A DNA stretch of 64,000 nt from Annona cherimola (lineage: Eukaryota; Streptophyta; Magnoliopsida; Magnoliales; Annonaceae), in NCBI GenBank assembly GCA_030490835.1, contig CM059973.1, positions 52,394,008 through 52,458,007 on the forward strand. The letters are read 5' to 3'. Below are positions 34,567-44,760 of the stretch, one piece after another. Both the position numbers and the translations under genes were made by a program. Position 1 is the first letter of the stretch; each line of letters opens with the position of its first letter. The notes beneath the pieces are model-generated. The model had not been told where the DNA came from, did no database searches, and worked only from the letters and a program-made list of their open reading frames with translations.

Positions 34567-37500
34567 GCTTCCACTCTTCCCAAGGAGATAACCCCATACC
34601 CCACACTTCTCCCTTTGGGTGGGACCTATTTTGTGGGACCCCGTAGCAAGTGGGTGGGACCCATTTTGTGGGACCCGTAGCAAGGAGGTGGGGCCAAGCA
34701 ATAAAGTTTTCTATTACGTGGAGATTTTGCTCTCCATATTCGGGTGATGTAAATTTTATTATGCTTTGTAGTGTCTCGTAGTTCTTGCTTTTTAATTTGT
34801 AGTTTTAATTTTTAGATTAGATTTACTGCTTTATTTTATGCTTTGTAATTTTTAGATTAAATTTAATATAATTCTCTTTCCTGCTTTAATAGTTAAATTT
34901 CATAGCTTTTATTGCTTTCTTAGAATAGTTTTAATTAAGTTGCTAGTTAATTATAATTTCTTTTAGCTCTTGTCTCCCTTTCTTTTCTTTCCAATTTCTT
35001 CTATTTTTTTCTTTTTCTCTCTCTTCTTTTCTCTCTTCTTTCTCTCTCTAATTTCTTCTAATTTCTTCTAATTTCTCTTTTCTTTTCTCTCTCTTCTCTT
35101 TCTCTCTTGTCTCTTTCTCTCTCTTGTCTCTTTCTCTCTCTTCTTTTCTCTTTCTTCTTTCTCTCTCTAATTTCTTCTAATTTCTCTTTTCTTTTCTCTC
35201 TCCAACGTCTCTCTTCTTTCTCTCTCTTCTCTCTTCTCTCTTTCTCTTTCTCTCTCTTCTCTATACCCTCTATTTCTCTTAAAAATAATTCAAAACTACA
35301 TCGCCTCTCTGTGGATTCGACCCGACTCACCGTTATTCTACACTATCACCCGTATAGTGGTAGCTTTAATGTGTTTCGGTTAATTTTAATTAAACTGATG
35401 ATCACAGTGCTCTTAACAACAAGCACTTGGTTTGCATCAATATTTTACATAATGCATTTATCATCTTATCATATGCATTGTTTCACATATGTGCGTCTAA
35501 TAGCGTCTAATTCATATATTTCTTAAAAATTTTCAAGTCAACAGCTTGTCCTCTAATTCAGCAAGTTTATACACTTCATTTAACACTTATTTATTATATT
35601 TTCACGGATTTTTAATCCACTAATCATAGGTTTCCAAAACAGCAACTTCGGAACCCATTTTCACCCGTTTAACGTGTCTTTTGACACATAACCCTAAACA
35701 GTTTCATAAATCCGAAATTTCAGTAATTAATCTAAAGTTTCCTAACACAAATCTAGGGTATTAACATATATATAATATGGATCATTTCTACATAGGTTTC
35801 ATATTTCTTTTTGATTTTATTCTCCAACTATCCACATATGCTGAAATCAGGCGTACTAAATTCTCAAAAACTTGCATTAATATCAAATCAAGTAGTTTTG
35901 ATCTGAAATTTCTTTCATGCCTTAATAAATATATGAATTAACTTTCATAAAAATTTCATCACGAAATACTAACATTATATATTTATTTTCGCATTTTCAC
36001 TGTGCTGGACAGTGTTGGGAGTTTATGGTCAGCCTTAATCACGTGAATTATGGGGCATATTTATACCCTTCAAAACCTAAATTTTATTTTTTTCAGTGAT
36101 ACTCAATATGAATTATATATTTTGTAAAAGTTTCAGCCAGAAATTTCTTTTGTAAAAATTATTCAAAAATCATTTTATACAGCTGATCCTGTCACCTGTT
36201 TTACCCTGTTTAGGTTAATCTTCTCTAATTTTTAATTTGAAACTGAATTATCCTTTTTAGATGAATATTTGGTATATCCTTAATCACTCCATCATGATTC
36301 TTCTAAAAAACTTTCATGATAAAATTAATCCATTTACTATCCCGTTCATATTTTAATTTACAACATCATAAAATTTCCAGATTTGAGGTATAAAATCAAA
36401 ACAATCATATACTTACTTGATTAAATGGGTAATCCCTCCTTTTCCCCTTTCTTTTTCCCTCTTTTTCTTTCTTCTTGGCTGGGCTAGATGCTGAACGTGA
36501 GCTGCTGACTTGGGTGCAAGTTTCAGCACTTAGAAAAATTTCTAAATCCCTTCTCTCACTCATGGACGTGCCCCCTTAATAGAGCTCGATTTTCCAGCTT
36601 GTGGGCCCCACTTGTGCTGCATTTTTCATAGATAATTAATATGTGCTTATCCCTCTAATGTTCTGGTTAACTCACAGCCATAAAAAATATTTTTACCATT
36701 TTTTTATTAAACCAAAAATCTGCTTAAGATAGAATCAATCCAAGCTGTCCATTTTTGGTTTTCCCATTCAACGGTCCAGATCTGCCCTTTTAGATCCGAA
36801 TTTCACTTTAATTTAATGCAAAATTATCCTCATTAACTCATAGTTAACTTTAGGTATTTATTTTAATATAAAAATATTTCACAAAATCCACTTTAGGGGC
36901 TGCTTGGACGTCCATAGCTACCACCTATTCCATGCTCCTTTTGCACCATTTAATTATGCATTTAATTAAGAGATAATTGCAGGGATTTTCCTATTTTTGG
37001 TAATTTACATAATACCCTACAAATTACCCCCTCTTGACACCTCAAATTTGTCTTTATGCATTAGATTATTTTACTCATTTCCATCATAAATGCTGTTTAC
37101 TTTTTAGTTTAAAAAGTCAAAATCTCTAATCACAATTTCGTGCAAGTTTAATCCCTTAATCATTTTCATGATCAAATCCTTCAAAAACCTTGATTTCATA
37201 ATTTTAACTGTCCATTTCAAATTTCATCTCAATCCGACTTTTCTAGCTCAAGTTATGATCGTTTTAAATTTTGGACGGTGATGATCAATTATCATCAAAA
37301 TTTTCATAATCTATCTTTTCCATGTGATTAAGCACGAAATTATGTGCTTCCATCTCAATTTTCATATTAATCCGCCTTATGGGCAACAAGTTATGAATTT
37401 TCTAGGGTTTTCTTTACTAACTTGATAATTATCCTTTTAAATTCTCATATTTCATATCAAATAATCTAAAATGATTATTCATGATGTATTGGTGTATTTC

Positions 37501-37704
37501 AATCACCAAAAAATTTTTCTAATCCCTTTGTCCCACATTAGCTTATAATGACCATTCGAATCATCATTGCTAATCCTTAGCCCTAATTATCATAGTTTAG
37601 CAAAATCACAAAATTATTCATAATTCAATAAATTCACTTATAAATCACATGTAAATATTCAATGCATATATTGAATCCTACTTAGGTTGGGGTTCCACAC
37701 CTCC

Positions 37705-37739
37705 CCTCTTAGGTAATTGCAATTAACTCGGGACCAACA
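37705..37739 (+). mobile_element. E4: last 35 bp of 5' LTR
   Basis: Continues the E4 LTR after the E3 insertion. It ends ACTCGGGACCAACA, the same end as the E1 and E2 LTRs. Confidence 0.88.
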
Positions 37740-37741
37740 AG

Positions 37742-37756
37742 TGGTATTAGAGCAGG
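37742..37756 (+). other. E4: primer binding site (initiator tRNA-Met), one base changed
   Basis: TGGTATTAGAGCAGG, two bases after the LTR. One C-to-T change from TGGTATCAGAGC. Confidence 0.85.
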
Positions 37757-37787
37757 TCTTTGAGTTTTACCAAAGAGATTTTTTAAT

Positions 37788-38492
37788 ATGTTATCCCAAT
37801 CTAATTTTGTTCCCGGATTTGCCGAAGGCCAATCTTTTACTAGGCTATCATTGATGGGAACAATTTTGGCTATTGGAAGCTACATATGAAACAACTCATC
37901 ATGGCTACAGATTTGGACTCTTAGATTGCAATCCAAGACGGTGTGACCCTGCCTACTGATGAAAGAGCTTCCAAATGGACCGATGAGGAAGTAAAAATTG
38001 TCAAGAGCAACGCCAAGGCTATGAATTCATTATTTTGTGCTCTTACTGCTTCTGAATATGATAGAGTATCCTCTTGTTTGACTTCCAAAGAGATATGAGA
38101 TACTTTAACATCTATCTATGAAGGAACTTCTCAAGTCAAAGGGACAAGGAGAAATATTTTGATTGGAGAATTGGAAAGTTTTAAGATGTTAGAAACAGAA
38201 AATATTTCTGAAATATTTGCTAGATTCTCTAAAACTACTAATGCTTTGAAAGGTCTTGGAAAAGTAATTTTGAATCTGAGCATGTCATGAAGATTCTAAG
38301 AGATCTACCGGAATGTTGGACTCCAAAGATTACTGCAATAGAAGAAGCCAAGGATCTAAACACATTAAAGTTAGAAGATCTTATTAGCTCATTAATGTCA
38401 CATGAGTTAATTAAGAAAAGAAATGAAGATCACCACAAAGGCAAGAGAGTCATCACCTAGAAAGCCGCACGAGATTCAGATGACTCCACCTC
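37788..38492 (+). pseudogene. E4: gag, first part, heavily broken
   Basis: Begins at ATG 37788 and follows E1/E2 gag: KLHMKQLIMAT, IAIQDGVTLPTDERASKW, SNAKAMNSLFCALTASEYDRVSS, LEDLISSLMSHELIKK. Broken by a small deletion near 37860, TGG-to-TAG at about 37921, TGG-to-TGA at about 38096, a frameshift near 38265 and TAG at about 38457. The frame continues exactly across the E6 insertion (38493-61636 plus ACCTC) into 61642, so both parts are one gag. Confidence 0.9.
38488..38492. repeat. Target-site duplication of E6 (ACCTC), left copy
   Basis: ACCTC precedes the E6 LTR start and recurs at 61637-61641 directly after its 3' LTR. Removing E6 and one copy restores the E4 gag reading frame. Confidence 0.95.
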
Positions 38493-40064
38493 TGATGAGG
38501 TATATTTTGGTTAGTCTATAAAATCATATGATTTTTCATGTAAAAAAAAAATAAAAAAAAAAATAAAAATAATAAAAAAATAAAAAATAAAAAGAAGAAG
38601 AAGAAGAAGAAGATGAGCAATTGATGGATCAATTAGATAAGGACTTCACCTCCTTGGCACAATCAGAGGCATTTTTGTCTTTGACTCAACCGAATAAGGA
38701 TAATTCTCTAAAGGCCCTTTTGAACAAAAAGAGTATAAAAGGGCCTAACCGGATGCTTATGATCGACTTGTGAAGGAAATGGTATCTTCTAATTCACGCC
38801 AGCATCGACTAGACTCGGAAGCTCTGGACATAAGTAATCTGGGCAGGTTGTCTCTTTAAGCAATGGAATGGAATGTACCTCAAAACCCAGAGAGAAAAGG
38901 AATTCTTAAGGGATCTTCTAATCAGAGAACAGTGTGCAAGATGGAAATCAGATTATCTATACAAGAGCCAATAAATCAGAGATCCAAAAAACTGTATTTT
39001 CTTTCGAGAAAAATATCCACAAGTGTTCCCACGTACCGAGAGTTTTTCAAACGAAAACCCTCGAATTACAGCTGCGACGTGCGTATTTCAAGATCTCGCT
39101 TTTGCTCATCGTAAGTAACAGTTTTATGCAGTGTAGAAGACCAGACTACCGTTTTGCTTCCAGTAGAGAGTTTGAAGCCAAAAATACTCCAAAACCGGAG
39201 AAAATTGCATAGGCGACTCAAATGCGACCGAAAAAAAAAAAAAAAAAAACAGCGCTGCTGCCCCTTTCTTGCCTCGAGAAGAGAGCCAAAAATCCGACCG
39301 CCCGTTCCCAAAACAGGCAACAATGGCCTGATTTGCAACAGTTGAATGATCCGTGGGATTGCAGGGAATACAGAAGATGAACGAGACGAACGAAAGCTGC
39401 TGTCAGAGCATTTTTACGCTTTGAAAGGCGTGAAGGATATGTAGGCAGGGATTGTTAGCGATGGAAAGAGATCTAAGAAGAAGCAGCTTACGATGGAAGC
39501 AGGAATGAAATATACATATATAAAGAGACAGAAGCACACACGGAAAAGAAGGATTGATTTCTTTCTATCATTTTAAGGATTTCTTTCCATCTTTCGGAAT
39601 TTTGTAATTGCATTGATAAATGTCGCCTCGTCTCCATGGAAATCTGCAGACTCGACCAGCCATTCCTTGCTTAAACGCAAGGAGCGGACGGCAGCCATGG
39701 AAGACGACTGAGAAGCAGAGGTCGGCTAGAGAGAACTCGGAGAAGGGGCGGGACGCCTTCGGCGATGGGCCCCGCATCGCTGGAGTCGTCAGAAGAAGGC
39801 TGGGAGAGGGTGGAGTGCGGCTGCTGGGTCTGCTGGTGCTTGCGGTGGTCTTGCACCGGATGGGTTTCCGTCAGAAATATGGATCCGCAGCAGCCCATTC
39901 TCCTCCGGCTCCGCCTCCGCCTCCGTCTGTCCATCTTAATGGCTTCTTGGCTCTCCATTTCTCTCCCAAATCCCTTCAAATCCCTGGAAGAAGAAGAGGA
40001 GGAAGAGGAGAAGCTAGCACTGCTTGTCTTGCCCGAATCATTTTTTTTTCCGGTGCAGATAAAG

Positions 40065-40235
40065 ATGGAGGCGGCGAGGACTGTCAAAAACGTTTCTCCT
40101 CACGAGTTCGTTAAGCACTACGCTGCTCATCTCAAGCGATCTGGAAAGATAGAGCTGCCAGATTGGACTGACATCGTGAAAACTGCGAGATTCAAAGAGC
40201 TTGCTCCATATGACCCAGATCGGTATTACATCATG
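40065..40235 (+). pseudogene. RPS19: E6 5' LTR: captured 5' piece of ribosomal protein S19 (eS19) gene
   Basis: ATG at 40065 opens [15 protein letters not shown], then [20 protein letters not shown] and [13 protein letters not shown], the N-terminal part of eS19, a small-subunit ribosomal protein (about 57 of about 145 residues). The coding sequence is open until it runs into the permease piece at a shared CAGCAGCA-like junction near 40230. No intron is seen. It lies upstream of the LTR TATA box. A second copy in the 3' LTR is at 57351-57521. Recognised from sequence recall, with high confidence given the length of the match. Confidence 0.88.
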
Positions 40236-40860
40236 GCAGCAGCATCGAAATGACGGTGGTGGCGATCACGAAGAGGGTCCGCCACACCAGCCCGAATATG
40301 TTGAGCTTGTACGGCCGGGACATCGCCGGGATCGGGATGGAAATCTCCTTGGTGATGAATTCGCTCTCGGGCCATCGCTCCGCCGACCACTTCTCCACGA
40401 ATGCGAACAGAGGCTGGCAGAAGACCTGGTAGGCGCCAACGAGGTGGGCGACGATGGCGGCGTTGGCGATGTCGAGCAGCCAGTAGGGGTCGTAGAGGCC
40501 GCGGCCGGTGAGGAGGTTGGCGGGGGCGGCATCGCCGAAGGCGGCGTAGCCCATGCAGCCACAGAGCATGTAGAAGATGGTGGTGATGGCGACGCTGAGG
40601 ACAGTAGCTTTCTTCATGGTTTTTGCCTCTGACGGTGTCCTGCATCTCGATGAGGATGACGGAGTAGGAGTAGGCGAAGGCGATGTCGCCCAGCGCTTGG
40701 AAGCTCTGCCAGATCTTCTGGGTCTTCGTCAGGACGCCCACGCTGATGCCGGTGAGGCTCCCTTTGAAAGCCTACCAGTTCTCTGCGACGTTGGCGATCC
40801 CCAGGCCTAGGCCGATGATAGAGTAGGTGAAGGACATGACGGCTATCAAACTCCGTGGAC
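40236..40860 (-). pseudogene. AAP: E6 5' LTR: captured piece of an amino acid permease (AAP family) gene
   Basis: Minus strand, in order: MSFTYSIIGLGLGIANVAEN, then after a stop SLTGISVGVLTKTQKIW, SFQALGDIAFAYSYSVILIE, a frameshift, MKKATVLSVAITTIFYMLCG, NLLTGRGLYDPYWLLDIANA, VGAYQVFCQPLFAFVEKW and VISMLLP. This is the middle of a plant AAP/AAAP proton-coupled amino acid transporter, about 200 residues across several membrane helices. Both ends are missing and the frame is broken, so it is not a transporter. No intron is seen. It is opposite in direction to the RPS19 piece. The 3' LTR copy is at 57522-58146. Confidence 0.88.
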
Positions 40861-41569
40861 CGGAAGCCATGACCAACTTCACCACTCCTCCAGTCGATGC
40901 CTCGTCGGGGGTTAATCAGACCACTATTTCCGGAGAGGACTCCTCCGACGAGTGCCAGAACCTCTCCTCGCCCACTTCCGTACTCCGTTTCTGCTCGCCG
41001 CCGGCTTCCGAAGAGGCGGACGAACAAAACCGGCACCAGTGATGAGAGTCGGTCTCAGCCGTCGAGTTTCGGCCCGATCGGGGCCTTCATTAACTGATGG
41101 CGGTCCCGCGTTGCCACTGACCCGCAGTTCCCTTTCAAGGTCCTGATGGATGAGCTCCGGCGTCATTGGCGGGGCTTATTCTCTTTCAGGGCAGCGAGCA
41201 TTTGACTCCAGAAGAGAGACGCCGATTGACTTGGAGGACGGTTCATTGAATAATCCCGATTGGATTTCCGAGGGTAGGAGGAGGAGGAATGATTCTCTTC
41301 GCAAGAGAAGACGAATACGCCGTTGCAGCTGCGACCAACTTCTACGACGAATCCTCCCACTCCATCTCAGTCGCGAATTTCTACGCAGACGACGGGGCAG
41401 CCGCTGTCGATTTCGCAGATAGTCGCCCAGCAGCTCGTCTGCCTCAAGATGGAGCCCGTCGTGGGCGACCGCAGCATGGATCACGTACCCGTCAAGAAGC
41501 CGCTGGTGTCGAGGCGAGTCCACCGGGACCAGCACCGTCCCTGCCATCGCGACGACTATCGACGGAACG

Positions 41570-41871
41570 CTCAAGATACCGACGCAGTCGAAGCAGGAGA
41601 CTCCGGCCATTCTCCGCATCAGCGATAAGCAGTGGTTTATCAGCACTGCCGGGACCTCGTCTTCTGTGGTGAGTCTGAAGAACGTCGTTTCCCAAATCAA
41701 TCGGCTGATTGGCCGGCAATTCTCCGATCTAGAGCTCCAGCGCGATATCCAATCCATGCTGTTCAAGATCGTCGAAGGGCCGGATGGGTATCCGCTGGTC
41801 CAGGAGCAGTATCTCGGTAAAACGAAAATGTTCACCCCCACGCAGTTGCTTGGAATCGTCTTCAAGCGGCT
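41570..41871 (+). pseudogene. E6 5' LTR: captured piece of an Hsp70-superfamily (Hsp110-like) gene
   Basis: Open frame with KQETPAILRISDKQWFISTA, SLKNVVSQINRLIGRQFSD, LELQRDIQSM, VEGPDGYPLV and TPTQLLG. This is the nucleotide-binding domain of the Hsp110/Sse branch of Hsp70 chaperones, near residues 40-130 of such proteins. The flanking parts are not recognisable. It ends at the GTTCCGCG repeats just before the TATA box. The sister copy is at 58856-59157. The exact branch is less sure than the superfamily. Confidence 0.75.
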
Positions 41872-41985
41872 CCGCATACAGTTCCGCGGGAAAGCAGTTC
41901 CGCGTGAATCCGGTTCCGCGCAAGTGTAGCTTGGCGCCCAAGCAACGAAGTTCCGTGGAACCCATCCCAAGCCGGCAGAAAATCT

Positions 41986-41994
41986 ATAAATAGC
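41986..41994 (+). promoter_or_regulatory. TATA box of E6 5' LTR
   Basis: TATAAATAG, about 3.5 kb into the LTR, just after repeats of GTTCCGCG (41880-41965). The repeated copy is at 59303-59311. Transcription would start around 42020, after the captured gene pieces, so they are part of the upstream region (U3). Confidence 0.65.
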
Positions 41995-42229
41995 CGCATT
42001 CGGCCCTTCATTCGGCACAGCGAGGGGGAGAGAACGGAGAATGGGGAACGAGAGCTCTCCCGCGCTGAAAAGAGAACGAGTCCTCCGTATATTTTTCTTT
42101 TCTCTTTCTTTTACAGAGAGCTCTCCCGCGCTAAAGAGAGAACGTGAGTTCTCCAGATTTTTATTTTTATTTTTTTTTTTAGTTAAAAAAAAGAAAAAAA
42201 AAGGAGATTTTCTTTCTTATATTATATAT

Positions 42230-42367
42230 CTATATATACATATATATTATTTTCAAAAAAAACTACTTTTCCCAACGTGGATACTCCCCGACTGGCGGGT
42301 TGAATTGACACACGAGTTAAGTATATTTTCTCATTTGAAAATAAAATAAATATATATATGTGTATAT

Positions 42368-42398
<31 letters not shown>

Positions 42399-42515
42399 TA
42401 TTTTCAAAAACTACTTTTCCCAACGTGGATACTCCCTGACTGGCGGGTTGAATTGACACACGGGTTAAGTATATTTTCTCATTTGAAAATAAAATAAATA
42501 TATATATGTGTATAT

Positions 42516-42550
<35 letters not shown>

Positions 42551-43200
42551 TTTTCAAAAACTACTTTTCCCAACGTGGATACTCCCTGACTGGCGGGTTG
42601 AATTGACACACGGGTTAAGTATATTTTCTCATTTTAAAATAAAATAAATATATATATGTGTATATTATATATATAAATATATATATATATATATTATTTT
42701 CAAAAACTACTTTTCCCAACGTGGATACTCCCCGACTGGCGGGTTGAATTGACACACGGGTTAAGTATATTTTCTCGTTTGAAAATAAAATAAATATATA
42801 TATGTGTATATTATATATATAAATATATATATATTATTTTCAAAAACTACTTTTCCCAACGTGGATACTCCCCAACTGGCGGGTTGAATTGACACACGGG
42901 TTAAGTATATTTTCTCCTTTAAAAATATATATGTGTATAATATATATATATATACATATATATTATTTTCGAAAACTACTTTTCCCAACGTGGATACTCC
43001 CCGACTGGCGGGTTGAATTGACACACGGGTTAAGTATATTTTCTCCTTTTAAAAATAAAATAAAAAATATATATGTGTATATTATATATATATAAATATA
43101 TACATATATATTATTTTCGAAAACTACTTTTCCCAACGTGGATACTTCCCGACTGGCGGGTTGAATTGACACACGGGTTAAGTATATTTCCTCCTTTAAA
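42230..43200 (+). repeat. E6 5' LTR: seven tandem repeats of 130-150 bp
   Basis: Each unit has TTTTCCCAACGTGGATACTC, GGCGGGTTGAATTGACACAC and a TA-rich stretch of variable length. Copies begin near 42265, 42413, 42565, 42711, 42852, 42980 and 43127. The 3' LTR has six. TA-repeat length accounts for the size variation. Confidence 0.88.
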
Positions 43201-43261
43201 AATAAAAATAAATGTATGTGTATTTTCTATAAAAATATATCAAAATACACATATATATTCA

Positions 43262-43835
43262 AAGGCATCCAAAACCCTCCAAAAAGCCAAAGATGGCTCA
43301 AAACTTTTCAAAAAGCCCGTGATGGCCCAAAAATCTCCAAAAAGCCCAAGATGGCTCAAAACTTTTCAAAAAGCCCCTGATGGCCCAAAACTCTCCAAAA
43401 AGCCCAAGATGGCCAAAAACTCTCCAAAAAGCCCATGATGGCCCAAAAATCTCCAAAAAGCCCAAGATGGCCCAAAACTTTCCAAAAAGCCCAAGATGAC
43501 CCAAAAATCTTCAAAAAGCCCAAGATTGCTCAAAACTTTTCAAAAAGCCCATGATGGCCCAAAACTCTCCAAAAAGCCCAAGATGGCCCAAAACTCTCCA
43601 AAAAGCCCATGATGGCCCAAAAATCTCCAAAAAGCCCAAGATGGCTCAAAACTTTCCAAAAAGCCCAAGATGGCCCAAAATCTTCAAAAAGCCCAAGATG
43701 GCTCAAAACTTTTCAAAAAGCCCATGATGGCCCAAAAATCTCCAAAAAGCCCAAGATGGCTCAAAACTTTTCAAAAAGCCCATGATGGCCCAAAACTCTC
43801 CAAAAAGCCCAAGATGGCCCAAACTCTTGTCAACA
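43262..43835 (+). repeat. E6 5' LTR: 29-bp minisatellite
   Basis: About 19-20 copies of a 29-bp unit containing AAAAAGCCCAAGATGGC and CCAAAA. Because 29 is not a multiple of three, the array reads open in several frames on both strands; these short frames are not genes. The 3' LTR array (60422-60825) is about six units shorter. Confidence 0.9.
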
Positions 43836-44129
43836 AGCCCAGTTGGGCCCAAACCTTTTTAATTGGTCAAAAATGACCCAAACATACTTTTAAAATTCGG
43901 TTGAATCCATTTCTTGGTAAAACCACTCAATTGTTCAATCCAGAGGCTGAATGCGGGAGACGCTGGTTTCTTATATAAATACAGAAGCTGAAAGCGGGAC
44001 ACGCTGGTCTGCTGTGTAAATCCAGAAGCTAAGAGCGCACTTAGTTTGCTGTGTAAGGTCACTAGTGTAGCCGACGGGCCCCTCACTAGTTCCCAAAACC
44101 GAGTCATCGCTGGTCGACGGGCTAAGCGT

Positions 44130-44305
44130 AAACTCATATTCAAGTCATGGCGCGTGGCGTCATGAACCTCACATTTAAGACATGACGCGTGGCGTCATGT
44201 ACCTCATATTCAAGTCATGGCGCGTGGCGTCATGAATCTCACATTTAAGGCATGGCGCGTGGCGTCATGAACCTCACATTCGAGTCACGGCGCGGGGCGA
44301 AGTGT
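44130..44305 (+). repeat. E6 5' LTR: five 34-bp repeats with ATGACGC/GCGTCAT palindrome
   Basis: Unit of the form CATGRCGCGTGGCGTCATG followed by about 15 AT-richer bases. The core ATGACGCGTGGCGTCAT in one unit is a perfect inverted repeat around GTG, with TGACG on both strands, a core bound by plant TGA-type bZIP factors. It lies near the LTR end. The 3' LTR copy is at about 61120-61295. Confidence 0.75.
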
Positions 44306-44648
44306 ACTCATTTATCTTTATATTTTTGTTAGACACGATTTTTCGTGCACTTGTAAAGACGTAGAAGGATCTCCTACGCACTTCATTATTATTAAGCATT
44401 TTTTTATGGACCATTGTATTCAGCTCTTTTAATCAAGGGTTTTCTCGTTGGAGATGTAAAATCAGAATGTGGAACACAATGCAAAATATTTCTGTGATAT
44501 ACTTTTCGGACTCGGTTAAAGAATTGGATGCTTTAAAATTTTGCTGGGGAATTAATTAAGCATTTATTCTCAAAGCCGCAGGGAAAACAATTTTACATTC
44601 AACCAAGAAAGAATGATATATTTTTATTTCTCACGAGGCCGGAACAAA

Positions 44649-44664
44649 TGGTGAACCCGACGTG
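44649..44664 (+). other. E6: primer binding site
   Basis: TGGTGAACCCGACGTG begins two bases after the LTR end, in the place and form (TGG start) of a tRNA-complementary primer site. I do not assign the tRNA. Confidence 0.7.
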
Positions 44665-44760
44665 AAACATTCTCCCTTCATCTTTAAGAGCTGAAAACTA
44701 TGGTCTTTATATGCTTATTTTCTCGAACCTAACACTCTGAAATGCTCCTTTGCAGATTTC

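Larger units (their letters stand above)
33083..35439 (+). mobile_element. E7: solo LTR (2357 bp) in E3 LTR, TSD ATATT
   Basis: Starts TGATAAGTCC and ends TTTGCATCA. ATATT stands at 33078-33082 and again at 35440-35444, while the uninterrupted sister LTR has a single ATATT at 6384-6388. No pol, primer site or second LTR is present, so it is a solo LTR left by recombination, or a very small element. Its end (GGATTCGACCCGACTC and GTATAGTGG) recalls Tat/Athila-type LTRs; that lineage is a guess. It carries a GC-rich insert with a host-gene piece, a TATA box and a CT-rich stretch (about 34975-35280). Confidence 0.88.
30215..37699 (-). mobile_element. E3: 5' LTR (about 5.1 kb plus E7 insertion)
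   Basis: Read on the minus strand it starts TGTGGAACCCC at 37699 and ends CGCCACA at 30215. After subtracting E7 (2357 bp) and its duplication it is about 5123 bp, close to the 5105 bp of the split 3' LTR. CCTCC follows at 37700. LTRs over 4 kb are known in the Del/Tekay group. It is AT-rich with no gene of its own. Confidence 0.93.
38493..44646 (+). mobile_element. E6: 5' LTR (6154 bp)
   Basis: TGATGAGGTATATTTTGG to GGCCGGAACA. In order: A-rich and GAA-rich stretch (38540-38620), unrecognised sequence, a GC-rich block of host-derived pieces (about 39600-41880), GTTCCGCG repeats, TATA box (41986), CT-rich leader with AGAGCTCTCCCGCGCT, seven copies of a 130-150-bp repeat, a 29-bp minisatellite, and palindromic 34-bp repeats before the primer site. 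It is 298 bp longer than the 3' LTR, mainly from repeat copy number. Confidence 0.93.

Noticed and set aside
35058..35526. Leu/Phe/Ser-rich or Glu/Arg/Lys-rich proteins near the E7 end
   Set aside because: They are translations of CT-rich simple sequence in the solo LTR leader.
36733..37699. A separate gypsy LTR next to the long AT-rich repeat
   Set aside because: It is continuous with 30215-36732: TG and CA ends occur only at 37699 and 30215, and the duplication CCTCC flanks the whole unit.
41176..42018. Long open frame of 280 codons on the minus strand in the E6 LTR (also 58462-59283)
   Set aside because: It is the antisense of the Hsp110-like piece and its GC-rich surroundings. The protein is Arg/Ser/Leu-rich with no recognisable motif, and the frame is open because GC-rich DNA has few stops.
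42222..43200. Tyr/Ile-rich small proteins on the minus strand
   Set aside because: They come from TA-rich tandem repeats; no start context, and the same unit is read repeatedly.
43073..43876. Repeating Lys/Pro/Gln-rich small proteins
   Set aside because: They come from the 29-bp minisatellite, which is open in several frames on both strands.
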